From: Heterostelium album PN500
Lineage: Eukaryota > Evosea > Eumycetozoa > Acytosteliales > Acytosteliaceae
Direction of reading: 5' to 3'
DNA length: 64,000 bases
Assembly (NCBI RefSeq): GCF_000004825.1
Contig: NW_008805072.1
Span: forward strand, 1,246,435 to 1,310,434
The notes beneath the pieces are model-generated. The model did not search any database. It saw only the letters and a list, made by a program, of their open reading frames with translations, and was not told the DNA's origin. The position numbers and the translations under genes are program-made. Shown one piece after another: positions 1 through 11,918 of the stretch. Every line of letters starts with the position of its first letter. Positions within the stretch are counted from its first letter, which is position 1.

Positions 1-3000
1 TACGAATCTATAGAATAACGATCCCTTCCATTTCACATAGTCCTCTTGGAGTAATCTTGTGAGGAGAATCAAAGTTTGTCGACGTACCAACTCTGACTTG
101 TCACGCAAACAACGAGCAATGTTTGGAATGTAGTTATCAACCAGCTGAGTGTAACGAATGCACAGATCACACATGACAATCATTACATTGTTACGAATAA
201 CAGGCGAGTCCGATATTTCAAGCTCCTTTGCAAATGTGGCAATACACTTCTTGGCAAGACGGTCGTCACCAAGACAGAGCTTACCGAGTGTAATAAAGGC
301 ATGAGCACGTACCGACTGGGGAATAGCCTGATCCTGTGAAGAGATAGCAGATTGTCCACCGTCTGTAGTCAAACTCATATTATTGATATTCGCTTTGGTC
401 GGAGCAATCAGTGCCTGCACCATTGTCTTTATTCTACTTGGAACAGTCACCTGAGGAATCTGGATAATCTCACCAATTACAAACAGATATTGTCCAATCA
501 ACTCTTCCTCCTTGCTAATTATCTTATTATTTCCAGAAGCAGTAGCCGTTGTATTATTTGATTCATTCTCATCGACACTAGACGAGGATGATTTGCTATT
601 ACCATTTCCAAACACATAACCACTCATTCCTTCATCACATGTATTCAAAATATCTCTTGTCCACAAATCGATTGCTTTTTCGATTTGTTGTTTTGATTGA
701 TCTCTATTAATTCTAACAGTAGTCTTTGTTAGATAATATTATTGAATTGTTAGTTTGTTTTATGGATTGATTTAGATGTAAAAATAATAATAATAAACAC
801 TTACTTGTAAAAGAATGGCAATGAAAAGATTAACATGCTGTGGATGATAAGTGAATTGTTTAACACGATACATGATGTCAGTGTAGATTTCATTGGCTTG
901 CTTCTCACTGAGATGCGGTGAGATCTGTTCGATCAAGATGAGAATGTTCGATACAAGTTGGATGATTTGGTCGGGTGCAGAATCGTTGTTGATTTCATCA
1001 CAGTATTTCTCCCAGGTGGAAAGGATCAGTTGTTGATCCAACTTATCGGGACAGCAATATCCAATCTTTGAAAGTAAAGTCCAACTTCCAATCAATCCAG
1101 TTTTCATCTCGAGTGCACTCGATTTGATCAATGACTGTAACGCTTTGATAAGCTGAGGAGTGATCAGCTTCTTTTGAGACATCAATATACAACACTTGTG
1201 AAGATAGGCAGTCATTTCAAGCTTAACAATACGATCGAGTATTTGTGCTGTTAAACTAGATGACGATGCTTTGCTATCATCTTTTTCTTTACCACTACCA
1301 GCGGTAATTGAATCGAATATCATTGTTATCATTGACTCTAGTGATTTGTCGGCAACGGTTGATTCACGGTCAGCAACCAGTGGAAGTACACTGGTTATCC
1401 AAGAGTCAGCCAGTTCGAGATCGGTACGGAAGTGTATGAATAATCTGGTCATCGATTGGATTACCTGTTTTCTTATCAATGGTGAAGTATCGTGAATTCT
1501 CTTTGACAGTACACCAATGATCATTCGATTGCACTGACTGGTATCCTCTTGTTGCATACAGAGCACCTCTAGCACTTGAATGGCCGACTTTCTTACACCG
1601 GATTTCTCGTCGTCTGCACGTTTCGCCAAGAATTTCATCAGTGAAGATTGGTCGCCTTCCGATGCCTCTGCATCCATACCAAAGGCAGCTTTCAAGTATG
1701 GTTTGAGTGTATCGATAGTCTTGTCATCCTGCAACAACAATGCCAAACAAGACAGTGCCTTTGAACGAACTGTCGATACTTTATCCGACGATCTCTGTAC
1801 CAATATACTCAACAACTTTGGAATGAACACACCATTGTCTATATTCTCCAACATCAACTCTGGTTTTTGTAATAAACAAAGTGCAACTTCAACTGAGAAC
1901 AATCTAAAGTTACTCTTTATATATATATATAACCAAGTTAGTTTCGATTTGTTAATCCTGGATATATAGAGGGAGAGAGAGATTAACATAATATATTTAC
2001 CTTTGTATTCTTTGAGAATGTTATTAGGAATTGAATGAATCTTTGGGTGTCTGGAAGTGAGGAGATGATTTGGGTGATGGACTCCACAGTGCCACTACGA
2101 TAGTCTGCTTTCTCAGGTACACGAACACATATATGTTGTAGGAGGACGAGTATTGACTCTTGAGTGCTGGGATTACTCTCGAGTAACTGATTGATGAATG
2201 CAATCGAGTTGTCGCGATCTACATAGAGTTGCTTGGGTACTGTTACTGGAAGCGAACCTTGAATGGTGGTGAGTGTCAGCATTGACACCAGCTCCTTTAG
2301 GACGGGTGGTAACACACGACTGACAACTCCATGTCGTCCAGAGATGAGGGTGTTCAATACCTGGAAAGCTGACTTCACCAGTTTACTCTCGTCGCCGGTA
2401 ACACTGTTCTGACTGCCTTTTTTCTGACCGGTTTTCGACTTGGTTTTCGGTCGACGGAAGTTGATGGATCGAGAGAGCGACGCCACAACCTCAACTGTAT
2501 ATTCATAGGTCTCAACAAAGCTATCCAATGAGAATCTCTCAAGAATCCACTGAAGATCATCAAGTAGTTCAATTACACTTGGAAGATGCTTTGATATCTC
2601 TTCGTTGGCTGCATCTTGTTGTTGTTGCTGCTGTTGTTTTCCACCCTTTTTCAAAGATTTTCCAGTTGTTCTCTGTGATGATAGTTGATTTGGATTTTCA
2701 TTTTCATCGTTGCTGTCCATCGCCATATCGGTGTTGTTGTCGTCGTCAGCCTGTGACTGTTGCGATGACTGTGAGAAGATGTCGGACTTCTTGTTGACTG
2801 CTGGCTTTGCACGGAGTAACTTGAGCACAGAGCGGTATGCACTTGGATGGAACATACGTCGTGAGAGAACCACCATATACAAATAGACAGAGGATGCCAA
2901 GAATTGTATTTCCTTTCCACGTGACTCTCTCTCTATCATCCAATACATTAATATACACAATGACTTTACGGAGATCATCGATTGTTGAATAAAGTCTGAG

Positions 3001-3620
3001 AACTCATTCGATTGTTGTTCCATCTCCTCTTCCTCTACATTACATTTCTTATTAAATTCAATATCTACATCTTCTTCTTTTTCTTTATCTTCTTCTTCTT
3101 CTCCTTCTTTTTCTTCATCTTCCTTCTCCTCTTCTTCATCTTCTTCATCTTCATCCTCCTCCTCTTCACTGTCACTATCTAAATCCATATCATCTGTATT
3201 TCTTCCTCTCTTTTGATTGGTAAGTTTCTTCTTATTCTTTGTCTTTTTCTTTGTTTCTGATTTCTTTTTCGATTTTGCAGAGTTGTTTTTTGCTGATTGT
3301 TTCTTGTTGACTGGCAGTTGCTTATTGACTGAGGTGTCTACAGTGATGATTTGTGCCAGTCCAACATTTGAAGAGATATCTTTTAGGCGCGACAATAACG
3401 ACTCTAGTTGATCTGCAGAGATAACGTTTGCGACAGAATCCAAAATCTCTTGATCAAACTCTGTCAACTCTTGTCCTCTCCATATAGTATTACATAATTT
3501 ATCTGTAATTTGATCTAAACCAACTGATAGAAATATCTCAAATATCTTCTTTTCATTTAAAACTTTACTATTACTGCCACTACTACTATTCGTTTTCTTT
3601 TTACTATTATTAGTAGACAT
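1..3620 (-). CDS. ncapd3: Condensin II complex subunit D3 (NCAPD3), N-terminal part, truncated by window edge
   Basis: This is the HEAT-repeat regulatory subunit of condensin II, which compacts mitotic chromosomes. Three exons are visible: 3620-2001, 1914-805 and 723 to beyond base 1, all joined in phase 0 across GTAAAT/GTAAGT donors. About 1,151 residues are present, and family members are usually about 1,500, so the C-terminus lies left of the window. Exon 3 carries the family hallmark: FITLGKLCLGDDRLAKKC, then RNNVMIVMCDLCIRYTQLVD, then a VRRQTLILLTRLLQED stretch. Residues about 100-200 are a Lys-rich then Asp/Glu-rich low-complexity insert, and a second Gln/Asp/Asn-rich insert lies near 2640-2760. 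Two E2F-like sites sit 139-171 bp upstream of the ATG. The start is the first ATG after an AT-rich leader. Identity is firm; the splice sites are my own assignment. Confidence 0.92.
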
Positions 3621-3758
3621 TTTTAACTTAATTAAATATCTTACTAAATAATAGTAATTCTATCTATCTATATCTATCTTTTTTTAAAAAATAATTTAAA
3701 TAATATTCAAAAAAAAACAAAATGTGATTCAATCAATTATTATGTTAAGAATGAATAG

Positions 3759-3791
3759 TTTTCGCGCTCTTTTTTTTTGAATTTTTGGCGC
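3759..3791. promoter_or_regulatory. Pair of E2F-type sites upstream of NCAPD3
   Basis: TTTTCGCGC at 3759-3767 and TTTGGCGC at 3784-3791 both fit the E2F/DP consensus TTTSSCGC and are 17 bp apart. They stand out in a GC-poor intergenic stretch. They lie about 140-170 bp upstream of the minus-strand NCAPD3 ATG, with the HutD-like gene's 3' end on the other side, so NCAPD3 is the natural target. Function is inferred. Confidence 0.55.
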
Positions 3792-3882
3792 GCTGACTTC
3801 TCACCACCCAAAGTTTCAAAACACTTTAAAAATGTACTCATGCTTATTATTATAATTAGAGTTATCAAAGTAAAAATTATAA

Positions 3883-4854
3883 TTAACAGGATATTTGATT
3901 TATATATACAATGATTATAGTTGATTGTTGTGATTGATTTGTAAGTTGTAGTGTTTGGTTTAGTTCAGCGTCAGTGATATCTTGGAGTAGTAGAGTGTGT
4001 CCAGCTTTGACTCTGACCTCTTGATAGGCGTTGTCTTCTTTCTCTTGTCTTATAATGAGGTCGGTGTTGTATGAGTAGACCGCTATGTTTCTGTTGGTTA
4101 TCTGGTGTGGCTGGTTGAGGTGTTGCTGCTGGTGTTGCTGCTGGTAGATCGCCTCGTCCGGTGTCAGTGCAACGCTCGACGAGTCCAAGCCGAGCGTGAA
4201 CGTCTCGCCACAGCTCTGGAAGTGGTGCACTCGGACGAGGTGCGTGGCAACCGCGTCTTTGGTGAAGATGTTAAAGTCTGTCGATTCGTCTTGTGGCGGG
4301 TGTGTCACCACGTAGCCAGAGTTGTGTGGCGACGACACTGGCGATCCATTGCTATTGTCACTGCTGCCAGTCGACTCCACCGATAGCTGCATCATTCTCG
4401 ACGAAATAGCATTGCCACTGCGTCTCAGACAGTCGGTTTCCGACGGAATAAAGATAGAGTCGGTCTCCCAGCCACCACTGAAAGTATAGGGTTTGAAGTG
4501 TTCCAACTGCACCGGTTGCAACGGTTTCTGTCTGTGGAACAACTGCAGTTGGTTTCCTTTCATTAGCACCAGTGATCTTGTATAGCCATCGAATGTAGAG
4601 AACGGTCCAACCGTACTGACAGTAGCTATACTCATGAGTCAGTTGAACAATATCAAATGATCATTTGTCAGATTCACTTAAACAACATTGTTGATCTTGT
4701 CATTCTTTTCTTACTTACCGGAAGATATTCTCCAGGCGAAAGGATCCTGTATTGTCATTGACTCTGGTTCGATGTGAATTTGCACTGATTTACCTTTACC
4801 ACTCTTCCAAACCATATGTTTGTAATTTGATGAATCCTTTGCATACCACTTCAT
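3883..4854 (-). CDS. HutD/Ves-family cupin-like protein
   Basis: The predicted 292-residue protein is encoded by two exons, 4854-4719 and 4625-3883, joined in phase 1. After splicing, the sequence FAWRISSATVSTVGPFSTF continues into DGYTRSLVLMKGNQLQL, the core of the HutD/Ves family. That core has a WR(A/I)S strand, a GPFS-F-G-R turn and a (T/V)LL-G strand. A DFNIFT motif later matches the family's D-N-M-T segment. Bacterial HutD/Ves proteins are about 190 residues. This one is longer because of a Ser/Asn-rich insert (around 4310-4400) and a Gln/His-rich tail. HutD lies in histidine-utilisation operons in bacteria, but its biochemical role is not settled, so I give no reaction. The family call is good and the physiological role unknown. 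Confidence 0.8.
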
Positions 4855-5618
4855 TTTTCAAATAAAATAATCACACTTATTGTTTAAATATTCAGATTAA
4901 TTAACTAATAGTTAATAAAAATTACTTTTTTTCCTATAAGAATTTATAATTAATTAAAAACATATAAAATGAATAAAAAAACCACACAATTAAATAAACA
5001 TGTAACCCTGGGTGTTTTATTTTTTTTTATTTTTAATTTAATTTTATTTTTTTGATATTTATTTCTTTTGTTAATAATAAAATGAATGGACAAAAAACAA
5101 TGAATTTTCATAAACAATTAAATCTAGATTTGATCAATTTATTATTATGTTGATATAATAATTATTAGTTAAAAAGAAATATAATGTTATAAACATTGTT
5201 TGTGAATTTGCCAATATTGCAAATCAATGCAGAGCTTTCAGTATGGCATTTGGGTGTAGAAGTTAAACCTGAATGAATAGGCGGCATTGGTGTTTCATAT
5301 CACTTCTTCTTATCTAAATCATATATTATGAAAATCTTACTAGTTTTACTCGGATTGGAATGTTTTGGTTTAAGTTTTGAGTATAAATCCAATACAATTA
5401 ATTAGAAAGATATGAAGTTGTTTTGTAAAGAATCAATAATAATATGTCACTGATATCTATATGGCAAATCGTTGTGAACAGACAATGTCTCACATTTACA
5501 ATAAATAGTTACATATGACAGTTGTTTTCGAAATTTCGAGAAAAAAAAAAAGAAAAAATGATATGTGTGAGATGAAAAAGAGTTTTGTTTGAATTTATTC
5601 AATAAAGTAAATAAAAAT
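4855..5618. other. Intergenic, no gene seen
   Basis: This AT-rich spacer separates the divergent HutD-like and MATH/USP-like/RING genes and presumably holds both promoters. It contains oligo-T and oligo-A tracts, as at 5021-5055. A somewhat more GC-rich patch around 5215-5295 has no recognisable ORF, tRNA or other RNA. Confidence 0.6.
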
Positions 5619-8418
5619 ATGTTTAATATTAGTAGTAATAGTAATTATGTACAGTTAAATGAAAATACATGGTTTCCTCTTACTCAGAGGAGAACCGATT
5701 CGGTTACTTTGAAGATGAAACTGAATCCGCGACAGGCACTCAAGACATTCACATTGCCCAATCAAGTACCGTTTACATTGATGCTAGTCGACAATCCATA
5801 TGAAAGTCTCTCTTTCTACTTACATTGTCAAACTGGAAATCATAGCACCGTCAAAATAGATTATGAAATAACACTTAAACATCCTGAATATAAAAATAAA
5901 GATATTAAAAAATGTATGTTAATTATTACTACAGGTAAACGTTGTATAAATATTATATAAACAAACTTAAAAATTATTATTATATTGATTGATTGATTGA
6001 TTGATTGATATATAGGTGGATCATTTGAATTCAAAGAAAGTAATTCGTATATATATGAAGAGGATTTCTTGGATTCTTCAAAAGTTAAAAGATACACAAA
6101 CAACAATCAAGAGATGACATTGGTGATAAAGATCAATCAGGTGCAGGAAAAGAAAAATGGAATATTCAATCATATAGTGGATGAGATCGATAAGGTCAAT
6201 AAGTTGTTTAAGTACAATGAGATGGCACAGCAATCACTGATACACTCTTTCTACTTTATGCCTTTCTTGAAGCGTTGCATCCTCGAGATACCACGATCCA
6301 ATTTGAATGCAATCGTCGAGTCGGAACCACAACAATCGCGAAACTGGGTGAGTGAGTTGCAGTCGGTGCTCTACCGGATGTCGAAAGGACAGGATATCAC
6401 TGAGAATCGGCTGACCTCTGCCATCAAGATGTCGGGTTCACTCGGTCTGGCGCCGAGCAACATCTACGAGTTCGAAACAATCACCACGAAAATGATCAAA
6501 AAGATTGCGCAACTCTCGGACGAAGCGAACAAGGAAGAATTGATCTACCACTTCTATATGGGACTGGGCGGTGTCTACAACGAGACCGATATGCACGCCA
6601 TCAAGGTGGAGGGAGACATCAACTTGGACATACTGAACTACATGAAGCGCGAGTCACTAATGGTACGAATGATCGAGCAGTTCCCACCGGTACTCTTCAT
6701 TTCACTGCCGACCAGTGATATCGCGGGTAACGACCATCTCAGAAACATATCGACCACCTTCCGAGAGGATTTCTACTTTGAGGAGGTGTTGACCGAGGAC
6801 GAAGTAATGGATCCGCGATCCAAAGAGAATCACTATATCCTCTACAGTGTTTGGTGTCATGAGCATCCCTCAAACAACGCTAAACAGGGTGAGTTCTTTA
6901 CTTTCTTGCGACCACTGGATCAACCTCACTGGGTTAAAGTCTCATCGAAATCAGTCGAGGAAGTACATCACTTTAACTATGTATTGGGTTGCTCAGCTGG
7001 AAAAGCAAGATCTGAACTTGCCGATAATTCAAGTGGCTTCCCTCAGGAAGCAAGAAGTTGGAAATCAACAACTAGTTATGCTTGTAAGTTGATATTTAAA
7101 TAACAATTATTATTATTCATACAGTGTTCATATATTCTAATAACTTGTTTTTTTTTTGTTTTAGATATGTTGGTATACGTTTTAGAATCAGAGACAAAGA
7201 AACTCTTTAATGAAGAGGATTCAAGATATAATATAAATTTAGACGATCAGTATGTTTTTAAATATTTATATTTGATGATTATGTTATTAATTAAACTCTC
7301 TCTCTCAATCTTATTTATAGATTATCAAAAGAAAAAAAGTTATCATATGATGAGATGAATGATGCAATGCAATCAAAAGATGTTAACACCACGACAACAA
7401 CAACCACTACTACCACCATTTCACCAGCAGCAGAGTTGCTACCAAGTATTGATGATCTTTCATTGGAACAAATAGAAGTACCAAATTTCACTGGAATGGA
7501 TGAATTAAAGATATTCGGAAGTCCTATAGATGATAGTTTCATTAAGAAGGGTAATGGAAAGAGTAGCAGTAATAACACAACATCCACTACTACTACAACG
7601 AGTAGCAGTGGTAAAAGTAATACAACCAATGCATCATTAAATAAATATGAGAGACGTTTGGGAATATCAAAACTACAGAATGAGAATCTAAAGAAGGATG
7701 TAGAGTTTATAAAGAAGAATACCGATACAAACAAGAAAGAGCTGGACAGACTGAAAAAGACATCCGATGACTATCGCAAACAAATAGACCAGTCGAATGA
7801 CAAACTGAAAAAGGCAAACAAAGAGAGAGACAACATTAGAAGCGATGTCGATCGTCAGAAATCGTTTGCCAACAACCAGCTCAAGTCGCTCGAAGCTCTG
7901 AGAAAGGAGTTGGCTGCCACCAAAAATCAAAAATCCGCGGTCGAAGCTGAACGTGACACCATCCACAAACAAGTGCAAGAAGAGAAAAAGAAATCCAACA
8001 AAACCGATCCAAAGTTACTTCAAAAGCGTTTGGAAGCAATGGAGTTAGAGAACAGTCAGCTCAGTGGCGAATCATCTCTTACACAATTGGATCATGAACA
8101 ACTAACAGTTATTGGACATAAACTTAGTAAATCTATATTCAACATTAATGAACAACTTTTGACACTTGTAAATATGAATTCACATAATAATATATATATA
8201 TACTAATAATAGAAAGATAATAATACTAACATTTATTTCTTATTATAATATTATAGAGTAAAGCAAGAGTATGTGTCATTTGCTCAGAACAAGCGAGAGA
8301 AATATGTTTCTTGCCATGTAGTCATTTCGTTACTTGTTTGAATTGTTCGACTATCATTACAAAATGCCCAATCTGTAGAAAGGATATTAATAAAAAGATT
8401 AAAGTAATTAATAACTAA
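5619..8418 (+). CDS. MATH / inactive USP7-like / coiled-coil / RING protein
   Basis: The five exons are 5619-5934, 6016-7083, 7165-7249, 7321-8167 and 8257-8418, and all phases agree, giving 825 residues. Residues about 15-145 look like a MATH domain: YESLSFYLHC, then a late DFLDSSKVKRY and LVIKIN. Residues about 170-475 follow the USP7 catalytic-domain pattern. Markers are FPPVLFISL, ENHYILYSVWCHEH, and YAYMLVYVLES, which forms only after splicing of exons 2 and 3. The catalytic Cys position reads QQSLIHSFYF with no Cys. The GHY motif with the catalytic His reads GEFF. A Thr/Ser-rich linker and a coiled coil (about 600-735) follow. A C3HC4 RING of the IAP type ends the protein (CVIC, LPCSHFVTCLNC, CPIC; residues 778-815). 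I infer a ubiquitin ligase that uses a dead deubiquitinase fold for binding. The ATG at 5619 is the first in frame. The 3' end is 65 bp from a convergent gene. Confidence 0.8.
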
Positions 8419-8483
8419 ACAAAACAAACAAACTAATGTTACGCTATTCTTATTTTTTATTTTGTACAATTTGTTGGTTATCC

Positions 8484-10086
8484 TTATAAAATGTTACATT
8501 GACTATTTGATTCCATATTTTTTGCATCGACATACAATGTGTTTTCCAATTCTTTCAAATTAATGAATGCAATGTTTGATGTTGATGTGAGAATGAAGTG
8601 ATCTTCATCGATTCTCTCGAGAGAGTAGAAACTATTGACACCGTAGATGTCGATCTTTATGATGGTCGATTTGATTGAACCGACACCGTATCGATTGAGA
8701 AGCTCGATCCGACAATGAATCGTTCTAATTGAATCTGGAAGTCTCTGAAAATCTATTTCCGACTTGTAAAAAGGAAAGCTAAATGTTTCGACAGAGTTTG
8801 GTATCGATCGAATATCGACAGGATGTTCTTGATCGTTTTCGAAAATATAGAGATTCTTTGTCGAAGCCGGTATCACTCCTTGACAGAGATACTGCGATTT
8901 CAAAGAGGGAAGCCGTAGCGTTTCAATGCCAAACGGTAGACTTCCAGGAACCAGTGGCTGATTATAGCCAAACAATACGAGTTCTTTGATGTTGGCCGGC
9001 AAATGGCCGGGTAGAATGGCAGACTTGAAGTCCGATATACAAAGATAGTCGTAGTGAGCATCTCTTGGCAGTACATTCGATTCTACATCGTAGGTACTGC
9101 TGATAGTCAGATGTTTGATTGACGAAGGAATATACAGAGAGTTGGACGTGCCAAACGTAGACAACGACAGATCCAACTTTGTTAGAGTATTAGGGAAATC
9201 GCCTTGTTCCATAAAACCAACTGGAAAATCAACGCTTATCACCAATGACTCCAAGTATGGAAGATGCTTTAAATGTTTGATCCAACTCAAAGGACAATAT
9301 TCAATTGTTGTCAAAGTTACAGGTAGTATTGTTCTATCTATTAAATCGAATTCATAATCTTTAAAGAAAAATCAATATAGAAATTATAGAGATAAGTATA
9401 ATATTAATGAAATACATGACTCTTATAGTTCATGATCGGTATGTTATATACATACTGTATAACAGTAATTTTTTCAAACCTAAAGGAAGATGATTACTCT
9501 GTAGTGGAAAGCTATAGTCTGATAATCCTAGAGTATCAATGTTTGATGGTAAACTACCAGGCTGCAGTTCTAGGTTGTACCTACGCAATGAAACCGTTCT
9601 AACATTTGATCTCTCCAAGTGTGATTTCATTCTAGAGATATCGAAATCTTTTATCTCTAAAAGTGAAACACTACTGAATATAGGTGATATTACTGATTCC
9701 TTCATAAATGTATCTATTGTAAATCAATATGAATATTTAGATATTGACTGATTTCAGTTTGTTCTAATTAGATGATATATACCTGTTGTTGTATAATTTA
9801 AACGATTCTTAAAATGATTAGGATTCTCTACGATATTCAAATTCAATTGTTTAGTGATATTATCTTTTTCACAACAATTGATATAGGAATTGAGAGATCC
9901 ATTCGAGTAATACTTGGCTAGAACCAAATAGTGTAGTCTCTCTTGAAACCAACGTCTACAAACTAGAGTGAATCTGATTCTATCGATATGATCATCAAGA
10001 AAACTGATGATTTTCTTCAACAACAAATGTGATAGTTTAATAAATACATTATTATTATTTGAGTTATCATTATATTCTCTATTCAT
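8484..10086 (-). CDS. F-box/FNIP-repeat protein (copy A)
   Basis: Three exons, 10086-9783, 9713-9456 and 9358-8484, joined in phase 1 each time, encode 478 residues. The N-terminus after an Asn run has an F-box-like helix pattern (KLSHLLLKKIISFLDD, then TLVCRRWFQERL). The rest is built from FNIP/leucine-rich units with the usual PGSLP...I..L and LP.GLK.L spacing, for example LVPGSLPFGIETLRLP. FNIP proteins are a large dictyostelid family, and the F-box suggests substrate recruitment to an SCF ubiquitin ligase. A close paralogue lies immediately upstream on the same strand (10284-11918), so this is a tandem duplication. Substrate unknown. Confidence 0.8.
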
Positions 10087-10283
10087 TTTATTTACTTTAT
10101 ATATTACATCTTATAAACTATATACACACTGATAATTATTGCAAAAAAAAAAAACATTCAGATCACATTCCGAATCTAAATCAAATTAGTTAATTAATTA
10201 ATTAATTTTTTAAAAAAATTAATTAAGATTAATTTATTATACAAAAAAAATGATCGATTTATTTAATTAAAATAATAGACAAA

Positions 10284-11918
10284 CTATTGAGTACTACAAT
10301 TATTATTACTCTTACTTTCAACTTTAGATTTATCATTGATTATCTTTTGGTGAACTCCTGCGGAATCGATAAACCATAAACCAATATATGGTGAAACGAA
10401 ATAGTTGCTATAGATACGATTATATTCATAGAGATTTTCACTTTCGTCTTCACCTTTAATCTTGGTCACTGTTGGTTTGATCGAATCTATGCCATATTTC
10501 TCTATTAGCTCCAAACGACACTCAATGGTTCTAATTGAATCTGGTAGCAATGAGAAATCGATTTCTGAAGTATAGTCTCCAAGATTTAGATACTCAACAG
10601 AGTTTGGAATGCATCTAGCATCGAATGTACCTTCTGTCTCCACTTGAAACAAATAGAGATTCTTTGTCGAAGAGGGTATAGCTCCCTCTACCATATACCG
10701 AGCACTTAGTGAGGGAAGCTTCAAAGTTTCAATTCCAAACGGTAGACTTCCAGGTACAAGCTCTTGGTTATATGAAACCAATACGAGTTCTTTGATGCTA
10801 GCTGGCAATTGATTTGGCGTAATAGGATAGGTAATATCATAAATATTAAGATATTCATAGTTGGCTTCTCTAGGTAATACTAGTCGCTCAGTTAAATCTG
10901 GAGATTGTCTACTGAGTGTTAAATCCTTAATAGTGGAAGGAATCATCATCTTTGGATCGAGTGGTGAGTTTGACCAGCTGAGATCCAACTTGGTTAAAGT
11001 CTCTGGGAAATCGCCAGTCTCCAAGAACCCAGAGGGAATATCATCTGCTAACTCCAAAGTAGTTAAAGATGTAAAGTGTTTCAATGACTTGATCCATCTA
11101 CAAGGGCAACCGATAATTGTATGCAATGCCGGAGGGAGATGCTTCTCGTCCAGCTTTATACCACCGACGAAACCAGAACCTTTGAGATAATGTTAGGCTT
11201 TCGAGTAGAGGTGGCAATGATTCAACTTCATTGATATACTCATAGCCATGATTGAATTCCAACTTTCTCAACGATGAAGGTAGTGTATCTTTCTCCAATC
11301 CATAGAAATACAATTTAAATGTCAGCTCTTTCAGGTTTGACGGTAAACTATCTCTTGTCAATCTGCCCACACTATCCAACACCAGAAATTCAACGTTTGA
11401 TCTCTCCAACATATCACGGTACTTTGAAACATCTAAATTGCGTACAGCAAAAGTAATTGATTTAATATTATCTGATATTCCCGATGCTGCTAATTCATCT
11501 ATATTATATCAATCGAATCATTCAATTTTAAATTAAAGGATTAGTTACGATTAGTTAAGTTTATTTAATTATTAATATTTGCAAATATACCTTCTGTAAT
11601 ATATTTAATATGATGCTCCTCTAAATCATCATCATCATCATCATCTTGGCTGCGAGTTGAAAGTTGATCTGATGAAATATACAATTCACACTCCATTTTA
11701 TGTTCATATGCAATTGATTTGTATGCATTTGACAACATACTAGAGTTATACCGTTTGGCAAGAACTAAATAACTATATCTCTCTTGAAACCAACGTTTAC
11801 AAACAAGAGAGAATCTAAATCTGTCAACATTTGTATCAAGATAACAAACTATTTTCTTTATTAATAAAAATGATAAATTAACAAATATATTATTATTATT
11901 ATTAATATTAATAGACAT
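10284..11918 (-). CDS. F-box/FNIP-repeat protein (copy B), frame broken; possible pseudogene
   Basis: This is a paralogue of the gene at 8484-10086, with the same F-box-like start (FVNLSFLLIKKIVCYLD, VCKRWFQERYSYLVLAKRY) and FNIP units. Exon 1 is 11918-11591 and exon 2 runs from 11498, joined in phase 1 as in copy A. Copy A's second intron seems absent here. Between about 11206 and 11177 the frame must shift by one base. The upstream frame reads ESLTLSQ and then runs into noise. The downstream frame resumes at GSGFVGGIKLDE and continues PPALHTIIGCPCRWIKSLKH, which aligns with copy A. No intron of plausible length bridges this; the only GT-AG is 26 nt. Either a sequencing indel or a decaying copy fits. 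About 490 residues if repaired. Confidence 0.7.

Noticed and set aside
352-561. Plus-strand open frame of 69 codons
   Set aside because: It is antisense to exon 3 of NCAPD3, whose minus-strand translation is clearly conserved.
11150-11190. A 26-nt GT-AG intron to repair FNIP copy B
   Set aside because: Far shorter than the other introns here (about 60-385 nt), and it would remove residues that align with copy A.
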